Position numbers and translations under genes: made by a program
Notes under the pieces: generated by a model
Seen by the model: the letters and a program-made list of their open reading frames with translations, nothing else
What the model was told of the DNA's origin: nothing
Databases searched by the model: none
Shown here: positions 33,344 to 42,439 of the stretch, one piece after another
Layout: each line of letters starts with the position of its first letter
How positions within the stretch are numbered: the first letter of the stretch is position 1
Source: Pseudofrankia saprophytica
GTDB taxonomy: Bacteria; Actinomycetota; Actinomycetes; Frankiales; Frankiaceae
NCBI RefSeq assembly: GCF_000235425.2
Contig: NZ_KI912266.1
Location: 4,969,786 to 5,033,785, forward strand
Direction of reading: 5' to 3'
Length of the DNA: 64,000 nt

Positions 33344-33491
33344 ACCCGGACGCTAACACGCACCGCGCCTCTGGGTGATCATGGCCGAGCCACGCGCGGG
33401 CCCGATCGGTGCGGGAGCGAGCGAGGAGGAGGGGGCGATGAGTTCCGGCGCCCGGCCCGGTCTGTCCCTGTACCAAGCCGAGGGAGGCGGG

Positions 33492-34328
33492 ATGAGCGCG
33501 CCCCAGGTCCTGATGGACGGCGTCATGTTCGGTGAGTCGCCCCGCTGGCACGACGGGCGGCTCTGGTTCTCCGACTGGGGGGCCAACCAGGTGATCGCGA
33601 TCGGTGCCGACGGTGGCCACGAGGTGGTGGTGACCGTCCCCTCGTTCCCGATGTGCATCGACTTCCTGCCCGACGGGCGGTTGCTCGTCGTGGACTCGGC
33701 GCGGCGACGGCTGCTGCGCCGCGAGCCGGACGGATCCCTGGCCCAGCATGCCGACCTCGCCGCGGTCTCGGAAAAGCCGTGGAACGAGATCGTCGTCGAC
33801 GCCCGGGGCAACGCCTACGTCAACACCATCGGCTTCGACTTCCCCGGCGGCGACTTCGCTCCGGGCCTCATCGTGTTCGTCACGCCGGACGGCGACGTCG
33901 GTCAGGTCGCCGACGACCTCGCGTTCCCCAACGGCATGGCCATCAGTCCTGACGGCGCGACGCTCGTCGTCGCCGAGTCGTACGCGAACCAGCTCACCGC
34001 CTACGACATCGGCGGCGACGGCGGCCTCGGCGACCGGCGGGTGTGGGCGAAGACGCCCGGCGACCATCCGGACGGCATCTGCCTGGATGCCGAGGGCGCC
34101 GTCTGGTACGCCGACGTCGGCAACCAGCACTGCGTCCGGGTGCGCGAGGGCGGCGAGGTGCTGGCCACGGTCGACCTGGATCACGGCGCGTTCGCCTGCG
34201 CGCTCAGCCGCGACGAGGACCCCCGCCTGTTCGTCGTCGGCCAGACCTGGGGCGCAGGCGGACCGACGCAGTCCAGCGGCCGGGTCGTGGCGTTCCCCGC
34301 GCCCGCGCCCGGCGCCGGCAGGCCCTGA
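33492..34328 (+). CDS. SMP-30/gluconolactonase-family lactonase
   Basis: 278 residues from ATG 33492, behind GGGAGG; frames reach back to 33375. A six-bladed propeller with metal-site residues: Glu in MFGESPRWHDGRLWFSDW, Asn in EKPWNEIVVDARGNAYV, Asn in FPNGMAISPDG and Asp in DHPDGICLDAEGAVWYAD. It should hydrolyse lactones or related esters with a divalent metal ion. It is convergent with the monooxygenase operon; a lactonase beside a Baeyer-Villiger-type enzyme makes pathway sense, since such enzymes make esters or lactones. Confidence 0.87.
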   Translation: MSAPQVLMDGVMFGESPRWHDGRLWFSDWGANQVIAIGADGGHEVVVTVPSFPMCIDFLPDGRLLVVDSARRRLLRREPDGSLAQHADLAAVSEKPWNEIVVDARGNAYVNTIGFDFPGGDFAPGLIVFVTPDGDVGQVADDLAFPNGMAISPDGATLVVAESYANQLTAYDIGGDGGLGDRRVWAKTPGDHPDGICLDAEGAVWYADVGNQHCVRVREGGEVLATVDLDHGAFACALSRDEDPRLFVVGQTWGAGGPTQSSGRVVAFPAPAPGAGRP

Positions 34329-34352
34329 CCGGCGCGCTGGTGAGGAGCTCCC

Positions 34353-36308
34353 TCACCGGGCGCGGACGGTGTAGTCCTCCGGGTCCGGGGCGCGAGTGAG
34401 GCGCCAGTAGTCGTAGAGGTTGAACGGCCAGTTCTGCGCGATGCGCCCCTTGGCGTTGCGGTACCAGGTGTTCACGTCGGAGACGCCCCACGCACGCTGG
34501 TCGGTGGCCATGTCGATCCACCGGTTGTAGCGGTCGTGTGCCTCCGGCCGGCAGTCCAGGGAGGCGGCGTCGCGCTCGAGCAGCATGCCGACGCATTCGG
34601 TGATGTACTGGGCAGCGCATTCGGAGAAATAGATGATGCTGCCGTTGACCACGATGTTCGTGTTCGGCCCGTACATGAGAAAAAGATTCGGGAAGTGCGG
34701 CACCGTGATACCGAGGTGGGCACGGGCGTCACCATCCCACCAGTCGTGCAGGTCGAGGCCGTCCACCCCGATCACGCGCATCGGCGTCAGGAAGCGCGAG
34801 GCCTGGAAACCGGTTCCGTAGACGATGACGTCGTGGTCGACGTGCCGGCCGTCGGCCAGCTGAATACCGGACGGGGTGACCCGCTCGATCCCGGTGGTTT
34901 CCAGGGTGACGTTCGGGCGCTGCAGGGTGCGCGCGTAGGTGCCGTTGTCGGGGAGCATGCGCTTCGCGCCGTACGGATGGGTCGGCAGCACCTTGGCGCG
35001 CAGGGCCGGGTCGGGGAACGCCACCTCGTACCACGCGGTCAGCCGCCGCCGCGCCACGTCGTTGGCCGCGCTGACCGAGTTGTTGGACCGGTCCCAGCCG
35101 GGATCCACGACGGTCTGCGGGAGCGTGCCTTCCTGGAGCCGGCCGAAGGTGCCCAGCCGGTCCCAGCGGGCGTAGTCGGGTACGTGCCGCAACAGCCACT
35201 GGATGCCGGCGGGCAGGTCGTCGAGATAGTTCGGGATCGGCAGCAGCCAGGGCGCGGTCCGTTGGTGCACGGTCAGCGCGCCGGCGCGCTCGGCCAGCCG
35301 GGGCACGAACTGGACGGCGCTCGCGCCGGTGCCGATGACCGCGACCCGCAGCCCGGTGACGTCGACGTCCGGCCGCCAGCGGGCCGAGTGGAACGATGGC
35401 CCGCGGAAGCTGTCGATCCCCGCGATGTCGGGCAGGCTCGGGCGGTTGAGCTGGCCGACCGCGCTGACCACCGCCTCCGCCTCATGGGTGCTCTCGCCGC
35501 CGGAGGCGTCCCGTACGCGCAGCGTCCAGCGACTCGTCCGCTCGTCCCAGCGAGCCTCGACGACCTCCGCCCCAAAGCTGATCAGGCCGGCAAGCCCGAA
35601 CTTCTCGACACAGCTTCGGAAGTAGTCCAGCAGGACGGGCTGGGTGGAGTTGAACTGCGGCCAGTGGCCGGTCTGCGCGAACGAGTAGCTGTAAAGGTGG
35701 TTGGGCACGTCCACCCGGCAGCCGGGGTAGGAGTTCTCCAGCCACGTCCCCCCGACGTCGGGGTTCTTCTCGAAGACCCGCACGTCGACGCCCGCCTGGT
35801 TCAGCCGGTGCGCCATGACGATGCCGGACGTCCCCGCGCCGATGACGGCCACGCGGAACCGGCGCCGCGGTGCCCTGCTGGCGGCATGCCACCCGGGCGC
35901 CCGTGGATCCAGGCCGCCCAGCGCCAGCTCCTCCTCGAGCAGCTCCAGGTAGTGGTCGTCGAGGTCCGCCGGCGCGACGACGAACTCGACCAGCGCCCGC
36001 AGCTGCCGGGGAGTCGGATCGACGGGCCGCGGGCAGCCGCGGTCGCGGTAGCGGATCAGCGCGTCGGCGGCCCGTTCGCGAGATCTCGCCGCCATCTCGG
36101 CTGGGTAGCCGTAGTCCGGAGCCATCCACGGCAACGCCGGGTCGGGCCGGATGTCGTCGGCCAACAGATCATATTCGCCGGTGAGGTGCGCGACGGAGGC
36201 GAGAAGCGGCCCCACCGGAGCCTGGCCGGCATGAGCCCGGATGGTCGCGTCGTCGGCGTCGATGTCCTCGCGGGTGAAGTCCAGGCGCATGGATAGCGGC
36301 CCGCTCAC
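34353..36308 (-). CDS. Baeyer-Villiger-type flavin monooxygenase with N-terminal extension
   Basis: 651 residues; GTG 36308 overlaps the nitroreductase stop (GTGA). About 150 N-terminal residues precede the FAD motif VIGAGTSGIVMAHRL, as in 4-hydroxyacetophenone-monooxygenase-like proteins. The BVMO fingerprint is present as FRGPSFHSARWRP (F-x-G-x-x-x-H-x-x-x-W), then the NADPH motif VIGTGASAVQFVP and a GTGFQ/DVIVYGTGF segment. It should insert oxygen next to a ketone using NADPH and O2. Last gene of a five-gene operon. Confidence 0.88.
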   Translation of the reverse strand: MSGPLSMRLDFTREDIDADDATIRAHAGQAPVGPLLASVAHLTGEYDLLADDIRPDPALPWMAPDYGYPAEMAARSRERAADALIRYRDRGCPRPVDPTPRQLRALVEFVVAPADLDDHYLELLEEELALGGLDPRAPGWHAASRAPRRRFRVAVIGAGTSGIVMAHRLNQAGVDVRVFEKNPDVGGTWLENSYPGCRVDVPNHLYSYSFAQTGHWPQFNSTQPVLLDYFRSCVEKFGLAGLISFGAEVVEARWDERTSRWTLRVRDASGGESTHEAEAVVSAVGQLNRPSLPDIAGIDSFRGPSFHSARWRPDVDVTGLRVAVIGTGASAVQFVPRLAERAGALTVHQRTAPWLLPIPNYLDDLPAGIQWLLRHVPDYARWDRLGTFGRLQEGTLPQTVVDPGWDRSNNSVSAANDVARRRLTAWYEVAFPDPALRAKVLPTHPYGAKRMLPDNGTYARTLQRPNVTLETTGIERVTPSGIQLADGRHVDHDVIVYGTGFQASRFLTPMRVIGVDGLDLHDWWDGDARAHLGITVPHFPNLFLMYGPNTNIVVNGSIIYFSECAAQYITECVGMLLERDAASLDCRPEAHDRYNRWIDMATDQRAWGVSDVNTWYRNAKGRIAQNWPFNLYDYWRLTRAPDPEDYTVRAR

Positions 36309-36994
36309 CCGGCCGGGCGCTCGTCCGATCGCTCGGCCGGCGGCCAGAGCGGTGACGGCACCTCGAAGCCCAGCGGGCCGTTCCAGCGGTTGCGGGCGGC
36401 CACCTCATGCACGGGCCGCCGCGCGGCGACGCCCCAGCGTCCGGTCGGGTAGCCGAAGCTGACGCAGCAGGCGTTGATCCACCCCTCGTCGGCGGGGACC
36501 TCGAGGATCTTCAGCACCTCCTCCTTCGCGAACGCGCCCAGCACGCTGGTCAGCGAGCTCCCGATGCCCTCGGCTCTGGCGGCCAGCTGCGCGTTCCAGA
36601 CCGCCGGGTAGATCGATCCGCCCGTCGGGTCCCGCTGCACGAACGCGAAGAGGAAGAGCGGCACCTCGGCGAAGTGGTCGGCCAGCCAGTCCGACGAGCG
36701 CTGGATCCGCAGCAGTGTGGCGCTCTCGTCGTCGTCCGGGTTCGCTCGGGCGGCGGCGAGACGGTCGGCGTAGAAGGTCTCCCACAGCCTCGTCAGGGCC
36801 TGTCGGTAATGGACGCCCAGCTGGCCCTTGACCGCGGGATCGTCGACGAGCAGGAAACGCCACCCCTGGGTGTTGCCGCCGCTCGGGGCCCGGATGGCCG
36901 CGTCGAGGATGCGGGCCTGGGCGTCGGCCGGGATCGGGTCGGGGCGCACCCGCCGCATCGCCCTCGTCGTGTAGAGCGCCTCGTGGATCTCCAT
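36305..36994 (-). CDS. Nitroreductase-family FMN oxidoreductase
   Basis: 229 residues from ATG 36994 with GGAG upstream. The family start EIHEALYTTRAMRRVRPDPIP (FMN-binding Arg region), RAPSGGNTQGWRFLLVDD and the C-terminal GWINACCVSFGYPTGRWG are clear. Long frames covering both this gene and its upstream neighbour are shadows. In actinobacterial lipid-catabolic operons such enzymes are presumed FMN- or F420-linked reductases. Overlaps the monooxygenase by 4 bases. Confidence 0.87.
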   Translation of the reverse strand: MEIHEALYTTRAMRRVRPDPIPADAQARILDAAIRAPSGGNTQGWRFLLVDDPAVKGQLGVHYRQALTRLWETFYADRLAAARANPDDDESATLLRIQRSSDWLADHFAEVPLFLFAFVQRDPTGGSIYPAVWNAQLAARAEGIGSSLTSVLGAFAKEEVLKILEVPADEGWINACCVSFGYPTGRWGVAARRPVHEVAARNRWNGPLGFEVPSPLWPPAERSDERPAG

Positions 36995-37038
36995 GCCGGT
37001 TCTCCGCTTCTGCTGTTGGGTCTTTCCTGGTGAGTCGG

Positions 37039-38220
37039 TCACCAGATTCGGCGAAGCTGGGCGCCCTCCCGGCGGACACGCAGCTGTGCCGCGCGCTCGG
37101 CTGGGTTGACCTGGGGTGTGTCGGCCGGCAGGTACCTGCGCAGGTCGGCGAACGGTACCTTCCTGATCGTGGGGTCGGGATGGTCGCTGGCATGGTTCCA
37201 GCGCAGCTGGATGACCCCCCAGGGGTAGTCCGCCTTGTCGAGCCAGTTGGGCACACCCGGGTCGAGCCGCGAGATGACGGCGCGGAACCTGCCGTCGCCG
37301 TCGAGGCGGGCCTGCGTGTCGTTGAGGCTGGACTGCCGGTTCACCCAGTCGACCGTGCAGAACCGGTCGTCGGCGACGAGTGCCTGCCAGTAGCGGCTCC
37401 GCCTGGGCAGCTCGGTCTCGATGATCAGCGCTTCGTCGTCGCCGATCTCGTGGATGCCGTCGTAGTAGACCTGCGCCGGCAGGCCACCCATCTCGTCGAT
37501 CTTCTTGGAACGCAGCAGCGTGTTGACCCCGTGGTGCTCGCGGTAGTAGCGCACCAGCTTCATGTCGAAGGCGATCATGCCTTCGACCCAGGCGGCCAGA
37601 TCGGAGAAGCGCCGGGCGACCTCGCCCGGCGACATGTCGGTGCCCCCGTCGTCCAGCCGGTTGATCGCGACCCGGGCGTCCTCCTCCCGGACCCAGTCGC
37701 ACGAGCACTTCCGCATGAGCAGGCGACGCGTGGTCGGCTCCAACCGCCACCAGTCCCCTGTGTGGCCGTCCGGCCGCTGGGCGCTGAGCAGCACGCTGAA
37801 GCGGCCGTCCGCGCCGAGCTGGAGATCGTCCAGGTCGTGCGTCGCCGGGACCGGACCCCCGCTCATGTCCGCCGGGCTCATGATGTCGAAGCTCTGCTGG
37901 GTGATCTCGACGAACCGGGTCGTGCCGCGGTAGCCGGAGATCTCGTACACGCCGTCGGCGGCGACCTCGGCCGTCGAGTAGACGTAGTCGGGGTCGGGGC
38001 CGCCCTGGTTGAACGCGTAGTTCCACAGCGGCATGAACACGGGCCGGCGGGCGTCGGTGTAGACCCGGCACAGGTAGCCGCCGGCCAGGATCGACAGCGC
38101 GAGCTTGTTCATGTCCTGCGTCTCGGCCTCGGAGGCGCCCCCCGGCCGCCACTGGGCGATCAGGTTGTCGGCGACGCCGTCGAGAGCCTTCATCTGCTCG
38201 GACCACGTGGGCAGGCTCAT
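37039..38220 (-). CDS. DUF1214-containing protein
   Basis: 393 residues. The C-terminal half has a DUF1214-like pattern: RSRYWQALVADDRFCTVDWVNRQSSLNDTQARLDGDGRFR, then a proline-rich PGVPNWLDKADYPWG and IQLRWNHA. No signal peptide or membrane segment. The domain is common beside sulfotransferases and steroid/lipid genes in mycobacteria and Frankia, but it has no proven activity. Start ATG 38220, with GAGGGG eight bases ahead; 13 bases from the sulfotransferase stop. Confidence 0.72.
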   Translation of the reverse strand: MSLPTWSEQMKALDGVADNLIAQWRPGGASEAETQDMNKLALSILAGGYLCRVYTDARRPVFMPLWNYAFNQGGPDPDYVYSTAEVAADGVYEISGYRGTTRFVEITQQSFDIMSPADMSGGPVPATHDLDDLQLGADGRFSVLLSAQRPDGHTGDWWRLEPTTRRLLMRKCSCDWVREEDARVAINRLDDGGTDMSPGEVARRFSDLAAWVEGMIAFDMKLVRYYREHHGVNTLLRSKKIDEMGGLPAQVYYDGIHEIGDDEALIIETELPRRSRYWQALVADDRFCTVDWVNRQSSLNDTQARLDGDGRFRAVISRLDPGVPNWLDKADYPWGVIQLRWNHASDHPDPTIRKVPFADLRRYLPADTPQVNPAERAAQLRVRREGAQLRRIW

Positions 38221-38233
38221 CGTCCGTATCCCC

Positions 38234-39391
38234 TCAGCGTTCGACCTTCTTGCGCTCGACCTCGATGCCGAAGCGCCGGATGTAGAACTCGTAGTCGGCG
38301 CGGATCTGCTCCTCGTCCAGCCCGAACTGCTCGGCGGTGTAGTGGTGGACGCCGTGCGCCCCGGTCCGGTTGGCCGCGTGCCAGTCGGCCATCGCGCGCT
38401 CGACCTCCGGCCGCAGTTCGAGGCCGAGAAAGTCGTAGACCCGCCGGACTGTGCCCATCGGGTCGGCGACGAACTCGCGGTGATGCACGTCGAAGAACCG
38501 GTCCTCGCCCAGGCGGGCGCGCGCGGCGACCGCGTTCTCCATGCCGACGCGCAGATGTTCGCAGATCTCCTGGCCGAGCCGCCGGTGGTCGCGCTCCCCC
38601 GCCGCCGGCGGGAGGATCGCGGACACGATGCTGGCGTAGGACGGCACCGCCTTCGCGGGGTCGCGGTGCGTCATGACGAACCGCGCGTCCGGGTAGGCGG
38701 CGGCCAACGGCTCCAGGTGGAACTTGTGGTGTGGTGCCTTGAACAGCCAGAGGTCCGGCGGCCGGCGCGACTGCAGGAGCTTGATGGCGCGCCGGTGATG
38801 CTGGAACGTGTCCGCCAGGTCGGCGCCACGCCACCAGGCGTGGTAGCCGTACACCGGCAGCGTCATCTGCTGGCCGTGGAACGACATCCCGAGGATCTCG
38901 CTGTCCTCCATCGTCGCGTCGGCGTCGTAGAGGTGCATCGCCTTCAGGTCGGCGGAAGTCTCCGCGTACTCCTTGACCAGCGCCAACCGCCGCGGGTCCG
39001 TCAGCTCGGTGTCGAGCTCCGGCGGCGGGCACGGCTTCGACTGCTCCCAGCCGCGCAGCCCACGGAACTGCGGATCGAGCGACAGGATGTTCGCGAGTGC
39101 GGTCGTGCCGGTCCTCGGCAGGCCGTTGACGTCCACCGGCCCGCGCACGGGCAGATCCTCGATCTCGGGGTGCTCGCGATACCACGCCTCCAGTTCGAGA
39201 CGGTTGACGAGCCGGCGGTGGAAGACCCCGATGACGGCGGCGTCGGTGTCCGGGCTCAGGTCGCCGTCGCGATCGAGGCTGTCGAGCAGCACGTCGAGGC
39301 CCTCGCGGAAGTCGCCTGGGCCGAAGTCGGTGAGACCGGTCGCCGTGACCGCCGCGTCCAGCAGACGCTCGCTGGTCGGGTAGCGCATCAC
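38234..39391 (-). CDS. PAPS-dependent sulfotransferase
   Basis: 385 residues. The 5'-phosphosulfate loop is VNGLPRTGTTALANIL (about residue 90); the 3'-phosphate-binding region appears as FVMTHRDPAKAVPSYASIVS. Histidines in FKAPHHKFHLEPLAAAYPD are typical of the sulfotransferase_3-like group often tied to lipid or steroid clusters. It would transfer sulfate to a hydroxyl of a small lipid. The start ATG directly abuts the stop of the upstream epimerase gene, showing tight coupling. Confidence 0.87.
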   Translation of the reverse strand: MMRYPTSERLLDAAVTATGLTDFGPGDFREGLDVLLDSLDRDGDLSPDTDAAVIGVFHRRLVNRLELEAWYREHPEIEDLPVRGPVDVNGLPRTGTTALANILSLDPQFRGLRGWEQSKPCPPPELDTELTDPRRLALVKEYAETSADLKAMHLYDADATMEDSEILGMSFHGQQMTLPVYGYHAWWRGADLADTFQHHRRAIKLLQSRRPPDLWLFKAPHHKFHLEPLAAAYPDARFVMTHRDPAKAVPSYASIVSAILPPAAGERDHRRLGQEICEHLRVGMENAVAARARLGEDRFFDVHHREFVADPMGTVRRVYDFLGLELRPEVERAMADWHAANRTGAHGVHHYTAEQFGLDEEQIRADYEFYIRRFGIEVERKKVER

Positions 39392-40324
39392 TCAGCTCCC
39401 CGCCACGCCCACGCGCACCCGGTCGGGGTACAGGCGCTCGACGACGCGGCGAAAGCCCTCCCGCCATCCGACCTGGCAGGGGCCGGTGATCGAGACGCGC
39501 CTGGTGGAGTCGCCGACGGAACCGATGGAGGCACCCGGGATCGGGTCCACATCCACCTCGGCCCGGGCGCCGAGGAGCTCGCCGAAGTACGCCGACCACT
39601 GCTGGACGCTCACGGCCTCGTCGCCGCACCAGTTCACGATCGTCGCCGGCACGCTCGCGGCGTCGAGCAGGGGCTCGACCTGCGCGCAGATGTCGTCGTC
39701 GTGGATCGGGCTGTACGGCATCGGGTCCCACCGGGTCCTGACGTGCTCCCCGGCCGCCACCGCAGCCAGGTGCCAGACCGGGAGGCCGTCCTCGTCGCTG
39801 TACGCGCAGCCCATCCGGGCGATGGTCACCGGGAGGTCGAACGACCGGGCGCAGTACCGGGCCACCGCCTCCTGGGCGATCTTGGAGACGGAGTACGGCG
39901 CCGAGGGGGGCGCCATCGCGTCCCCCAGCGGATCGCTCTCCTGGAAGGCGTGCCACGGGTCGGGGTGCGGCTTGTAGGTCGAGACCGTCGACATCACGAG
40001 CGCCGACTTCGCGGACCGGCAGTGCTCCAGCAGGCGGCCGGTCGCCTCGGCGTTCACCCGGATCGCCCGGTCGTAGTCGTCGGCGCTGAAGTCGGCCGCC
40101 AGGTGCAGGAGGTGGGTGAAGTCGGTGGGCAGGTCGTCGAGCGGTCCGTCGGCGATGTCGACGGCCCTGGTCGTGACGCCGAGCGCCTCGACCTTCGCCC
40201 GCGCGGACGGATCGGTGAAGCGGGCGATGCCCCAGACCTCGTTGTCGCGAGCCAGCGAGCGGGCCAGGCCGTAGGCGATGCGGCCGGCCGGACCCGTGAT
40301 CAGGATCTTCTCGCCGGCTAACAC
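39392..40324 (-). CDS. NAD-dependent epimerase/dehydratase family protein
   Basis: 310 residues from GTG 40324 with AAGGA seven bases ahead; ATG 40345 lacks an RBS. Extended SDR fold: KILITGPAGRIAYGLARSLA (the GxxGxxG motif reads GPAGRIAYG), STVSTYKPH and the catalytic YSVSKIAQE (YxxxK). Sugar epimerase, 3beta-HSD-like or hydroxyacyl roles are all possible; the operon context favours a lipid or steroid-like substrate. First gene of the five-gene minus-strand operon, divergent from the thioesterase. Confidence 0.83.
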   Translation of the reverse strand: MLAGEKILITGPAGRIAYGLARSLARDNEVWGIARFTDPSARAKVEALGVTTRAVDIADGPLDDLPTDFTHLLHLAADFSADDYDRAIRVNAEATGRLLEHCRSAKSALVMSTVSTYKPHPDPWHAFQESDPLGDAMAPPSAPYSVSKIAQEAVARYCARSFDLPVTIARMGCAYSDEDGLPVWHLAAVAAGEHVRTRWDPMPYSPIHDDDICAQVEPLLDAASVPATIVNWCGDEAVSVQQWSAYFGELLGARAEVDVDPIPGASIGSVGDSTRRVSITGPCQVGWREGFRRVVERLYPDRVRVGVAGS

Positions 40325-40435
40325 GGTAATCGTCCTTCTTGGCATCCCACGGGACGTGGAGCCTAGTTTGGAGGAACGACCGGCGCGAGGCATGGATATT
40401 TGATCCAAACCGTGGACGGATGGTGTGATGGCCGC

Positions 40436-41335
40436 GTGAGCATCGACCCCGCCCTGCGCCAGACGGTCCTCGATTCGCTCGACGGGCTGCTCGCCGCGTT
40501 CGAGCTCGAGCCGCTCGGCGCCGACCGGTTCCGGGTCCGCTCCGAGCCGCCCCGGTTCAACCGTGTCTTCGGCGGGCAGTCGCTCGCCCAGGCGCTCGTG
40601 GCGGCACGCGCGACCGTCACCGGCCAGGAGCCGTCCTCGCTGCACGCCTCCTTCGTCCAGGCCGGCAAGCCGGGGGTCGCTGTCGAGCTGGTGGTCGACC
40701 GGGTGCGCGACGGCCGGTCGATGTCGACGCGTCAGGTGACGGTCCGCCAAGGCGACCGCGTCCTGTTGGCCGCGATCGTCACCTTCCACGCGAACGGCCC
40801 CGGCCCCGAGCCCCCGGTCGACCCGTCGGTCCCCACCGCGGACCCCGAACTGCTGCCGCTGCTCCAGGACTGGGCGGTCAAGGCCCCGCCGGAGCTACGG
40901 CCGCAGGCACTGTTCTGGGTCGACCGCCCGCCGCCGCTCGAGATGCGGCTCGCCGAACCGGTCGTCTTCATGGGCGGCACTCCGGCCGCCGGGCCGCGCT
41001 CGCACTGGATGCGCCTGCCCCGCGACGTCGGCGCCGACCCGGGCCTGCACGCGGCGCTGCTCACCTACGCGAGCGACTACTTCCTGCTCGACATGGCCTT
41101 CCGGTCCTATCCCGACGGCGCCACCCCGGACTACTCGTCGGCCTGCAGCCTCGACCACACCATCTGGCTCCACCGCCCGGTACGGTTCGACCGCTGGCAC
41201 CGGCACACCCAGGAGGCGGTCGTCGTCGCGGGTCACCGCGGCCTCGTGCGCGGCGCGATCCACGACGCCGACGGGCGCCTGGTGGCCACCGTGGCTCAGG
41301 AGGTGCTCGTGCGCCCGAAGGGAGCGTCGACGTGA
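40436..41335 (+). CDS. Acyl-CoA thioesterase, TesB-like
   Basis: 299 residues from GTG 40436; a TTG 12 codons upstream is in frame but unlikely. Double hotdog fold: FNRVFGGQSLAQALVAARATV, SLHASFVQAGKPG and the second-half SACSLDHTIWLHRPVRFDRWHRHTQEAVV. It should hydrolyse medium or long acyl-CoAs. It overlaps the following VOC gene by 4 bases (GTGA) and is divergent from the epimerase-to-monooxygenase operon. Confidence 0.85.
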   Translation: MSIDPALRQTVLDSLDGLLAAFELEPLGADRFRVRSEPPRFNRVFGGQSLAQALVAARATVTGQEPSSLHASFVQAGKPGVAVELVVDRVRDGRSMSTRQVTVRQGDRVLLAAIVTFHANGPGPEPPVDPSVPTADPELLPLLQDWAVKAPPELRPQALFWVDRPPPLEMRLAEPVVFMGGTPAAGPRSHWMRLPRDVGADPGLHAALLTYASDYFLLDMAFRSYPDGATPDYSSACSLDHTIWLHRPVRFDRWHRHTQEAVVVAGHRGLVRGAIHDADGRLVATVAQEVLVRPKGAST

Positions 41336-41943
41336 CGACCGAGATCCCGGCTGGCCCGTTCCCGCCGCTAGCGTTCCAGCACCCTCTCTTCCAGCAGCCC
41401 TGGCCGGAGGGCGAGTACCGGCTGTTCCAGCTCGGCTTCGTCGTCGACGACCTCGTCGCCGCCGCCCGCCGATGGGCGGCGGTGTTCGGCGTCGGCCCGT
41501 TCCACGTGCTGCCACCCATCGAGCAGGCCTGCACCTACCGTGGTGCCGCCACGGGGATCAACCTCCAGGTCGGCGTGGCCCAGGCCGGCCCGGTCCAGAT
41601 CGAGCTCATCACCCAGCGCTGCGACCGCGACAGCATCTTCCGCGAGCAGGCCCTCGCCGGCCGGGCGGGCTTCCACCAGCTCTGCACGGTCACGCCCGAC
41701 TACGACGGCAAGCGGGCCTTCTACCAGGGCAACGGCTACGAGCTCGCCTGTGAGCTCACCTCCGCGGATGGCATCCGCGTCGGCTATTTCGACACGCTCG
41801 AGGACTTCGGGTTCGTCACCGAGGTCGTCGAGCGCACCCCGGGATTCCTGAAGCAGCTCGCGCGCGTCGCGGCCACCTGCGCCCAGTGGGACGGCACCGA
41901 CCCCGTCCGCCTTCTCACCCGCGACGGCTACCGCGTGCCCTGA
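41332..41943 (+). CDS. VOC-family protein, Glyoxalase_4 type, at an insertion boundary
   Basis: 203 residues, coupled to the thioesterase by a GTGA overlap. Begins with a Pro/aromatic-rich stretch, then FQLGFVVDDLVAAARRWAAVFGVGPFHVL, ELITQRCDRDSIFRE, GFHQLCTVTPDYDGKRAFYQ. Related proteins sit in steroid and lipid catabolic operons (methylmalonyl-CoA epimerase-like folds). Its last 19 codons contain a 34-bp sequence repeated at 48775-48808; the final seven codons after it may therefore come from inserted DNA. Confidence 0.78.
   Translation: MTTEIPAGPFPPLAFQHPLFQQPWPEGEYRLFQLGFVVDDLVAAARRWAAVFGVGPFHVLPPIEQACTYRGAATGINLQVGVAQAGPVQIELITQRCDRDSIFREQALAGRAGFHQLCTVTPDYDGKRAFYQGNGYELACELTSADGIRVGYFDTLEDFGFVTEVVERTPGFLKQLARVAATCAQWDGTDPVRLLTRDGYRVP
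41888..41921 (+). repeat. Left copy of a 34-bp direct repeat
   Basis: This sequence within the 3' end of the VOC gene (coding GTDPVRLLTR) is repeated at 48775-48808 with one mismatch. The sequences diverge on both sides, so the repeat bounds a 6.85-kb block. Confidence 0.85.
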
Positions 41944-41946
41944 CCG

Positions 41947-41994
41947 GGAACTCATGATCCTCCGGTCGTGGTTCGAGCCCCACCCGCCCCACCA
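41947..41994 (+). pseudogene. 3'-half remnant of a CAT-anticodon tRNA
   Basis: From the anticodon arm (GGGA-ACTCATGA-TCCT) through the variable region GGTCGTGG, T-loop TTCGAGC and CCCAC to an acceptor strand ending in ACCA. It closely resembles the 3' half of actinobacterial tRNA-Ile2 or tRNA-Met. One G is missing in the 5' T-stem and no matching 5' half precedes it, so it cannot be functional. tRNA 3' ends are common integration targets. Confidence 0.6.
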
Positions 41995-42439
41995 CGCTTC
42001 GCGATGAACCGTCCGACCTGCATAAATAGGTTCGACCTATCGGCGTGAACGACCCGGATGGCGGCAAACGGGCAGGTCCTCGGGTCGGACTGGTGGTTCG
42101 AGTCCCTCCTGGCTCCCGAGCAATCGACTACGAACGGTAGCAATTGGTGACCACGGTCTCGCCGGGTAACAGCGGGCGCGGTTCCGGTGTGGCATCTGGG
42201 GTGTGCGAACAGTCCCCGTCGAGCATTTCCAGGATCTGCCCGAGGTCCAGAACTGGGCGGGGCCGGCAGAACAATGACCCCGCCAGCCCTGACCGGTGCC
42301 ATGGGAAGGACAGCCCGCCTCGATTCCAAGTTCCGGCCGCGGCTGCGTGTGGCTGCCGCGACCGGGGCTGGTGACGGAACAGCCGCCGGAGTGGTGATCT
42401 GGCTGGCAGCGAGGCTGAAAGGGCGGAGCCGAGCGATGG
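41995..42439. other. Non-coding, decayed stretch
   Basis: 445 bases between the tRNA remnant and the first broken gene. A second tRNA-like T-arm is present around 42080-42112. I see no gene; compositions on all frames are irregular. Confidence 0.45.
42078..42112 (+). pseudogene. Second tRNA-like T-arm fragment
   Basis: GTGGTTCGAG, also present in the first remnant, is followed by TCCCTCCTGGCTCCC, like the T-loop and acceptor strand of a tRNA. The 5' T-stem does not pair well and no cloverleaf forms. Possibly another scrap of tRNA. Confidence 0.3.

Noticed and set aside
36305-38206. A 633-codon frame suggesting a DUF1214-nitroreductase fusion
   Set aside because: The first two thirds are out of frame with the DUF1214 protein; the nitroreductase begins at 36994 with its own GGAG.
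38105-40321. A 738-codon plus-strand frame across sulfotransferase and epimerase genes
   Set aside because: Spans two genes on the other strand that carry clear catalytic motifs; its composition is that of GC-rich antisense.
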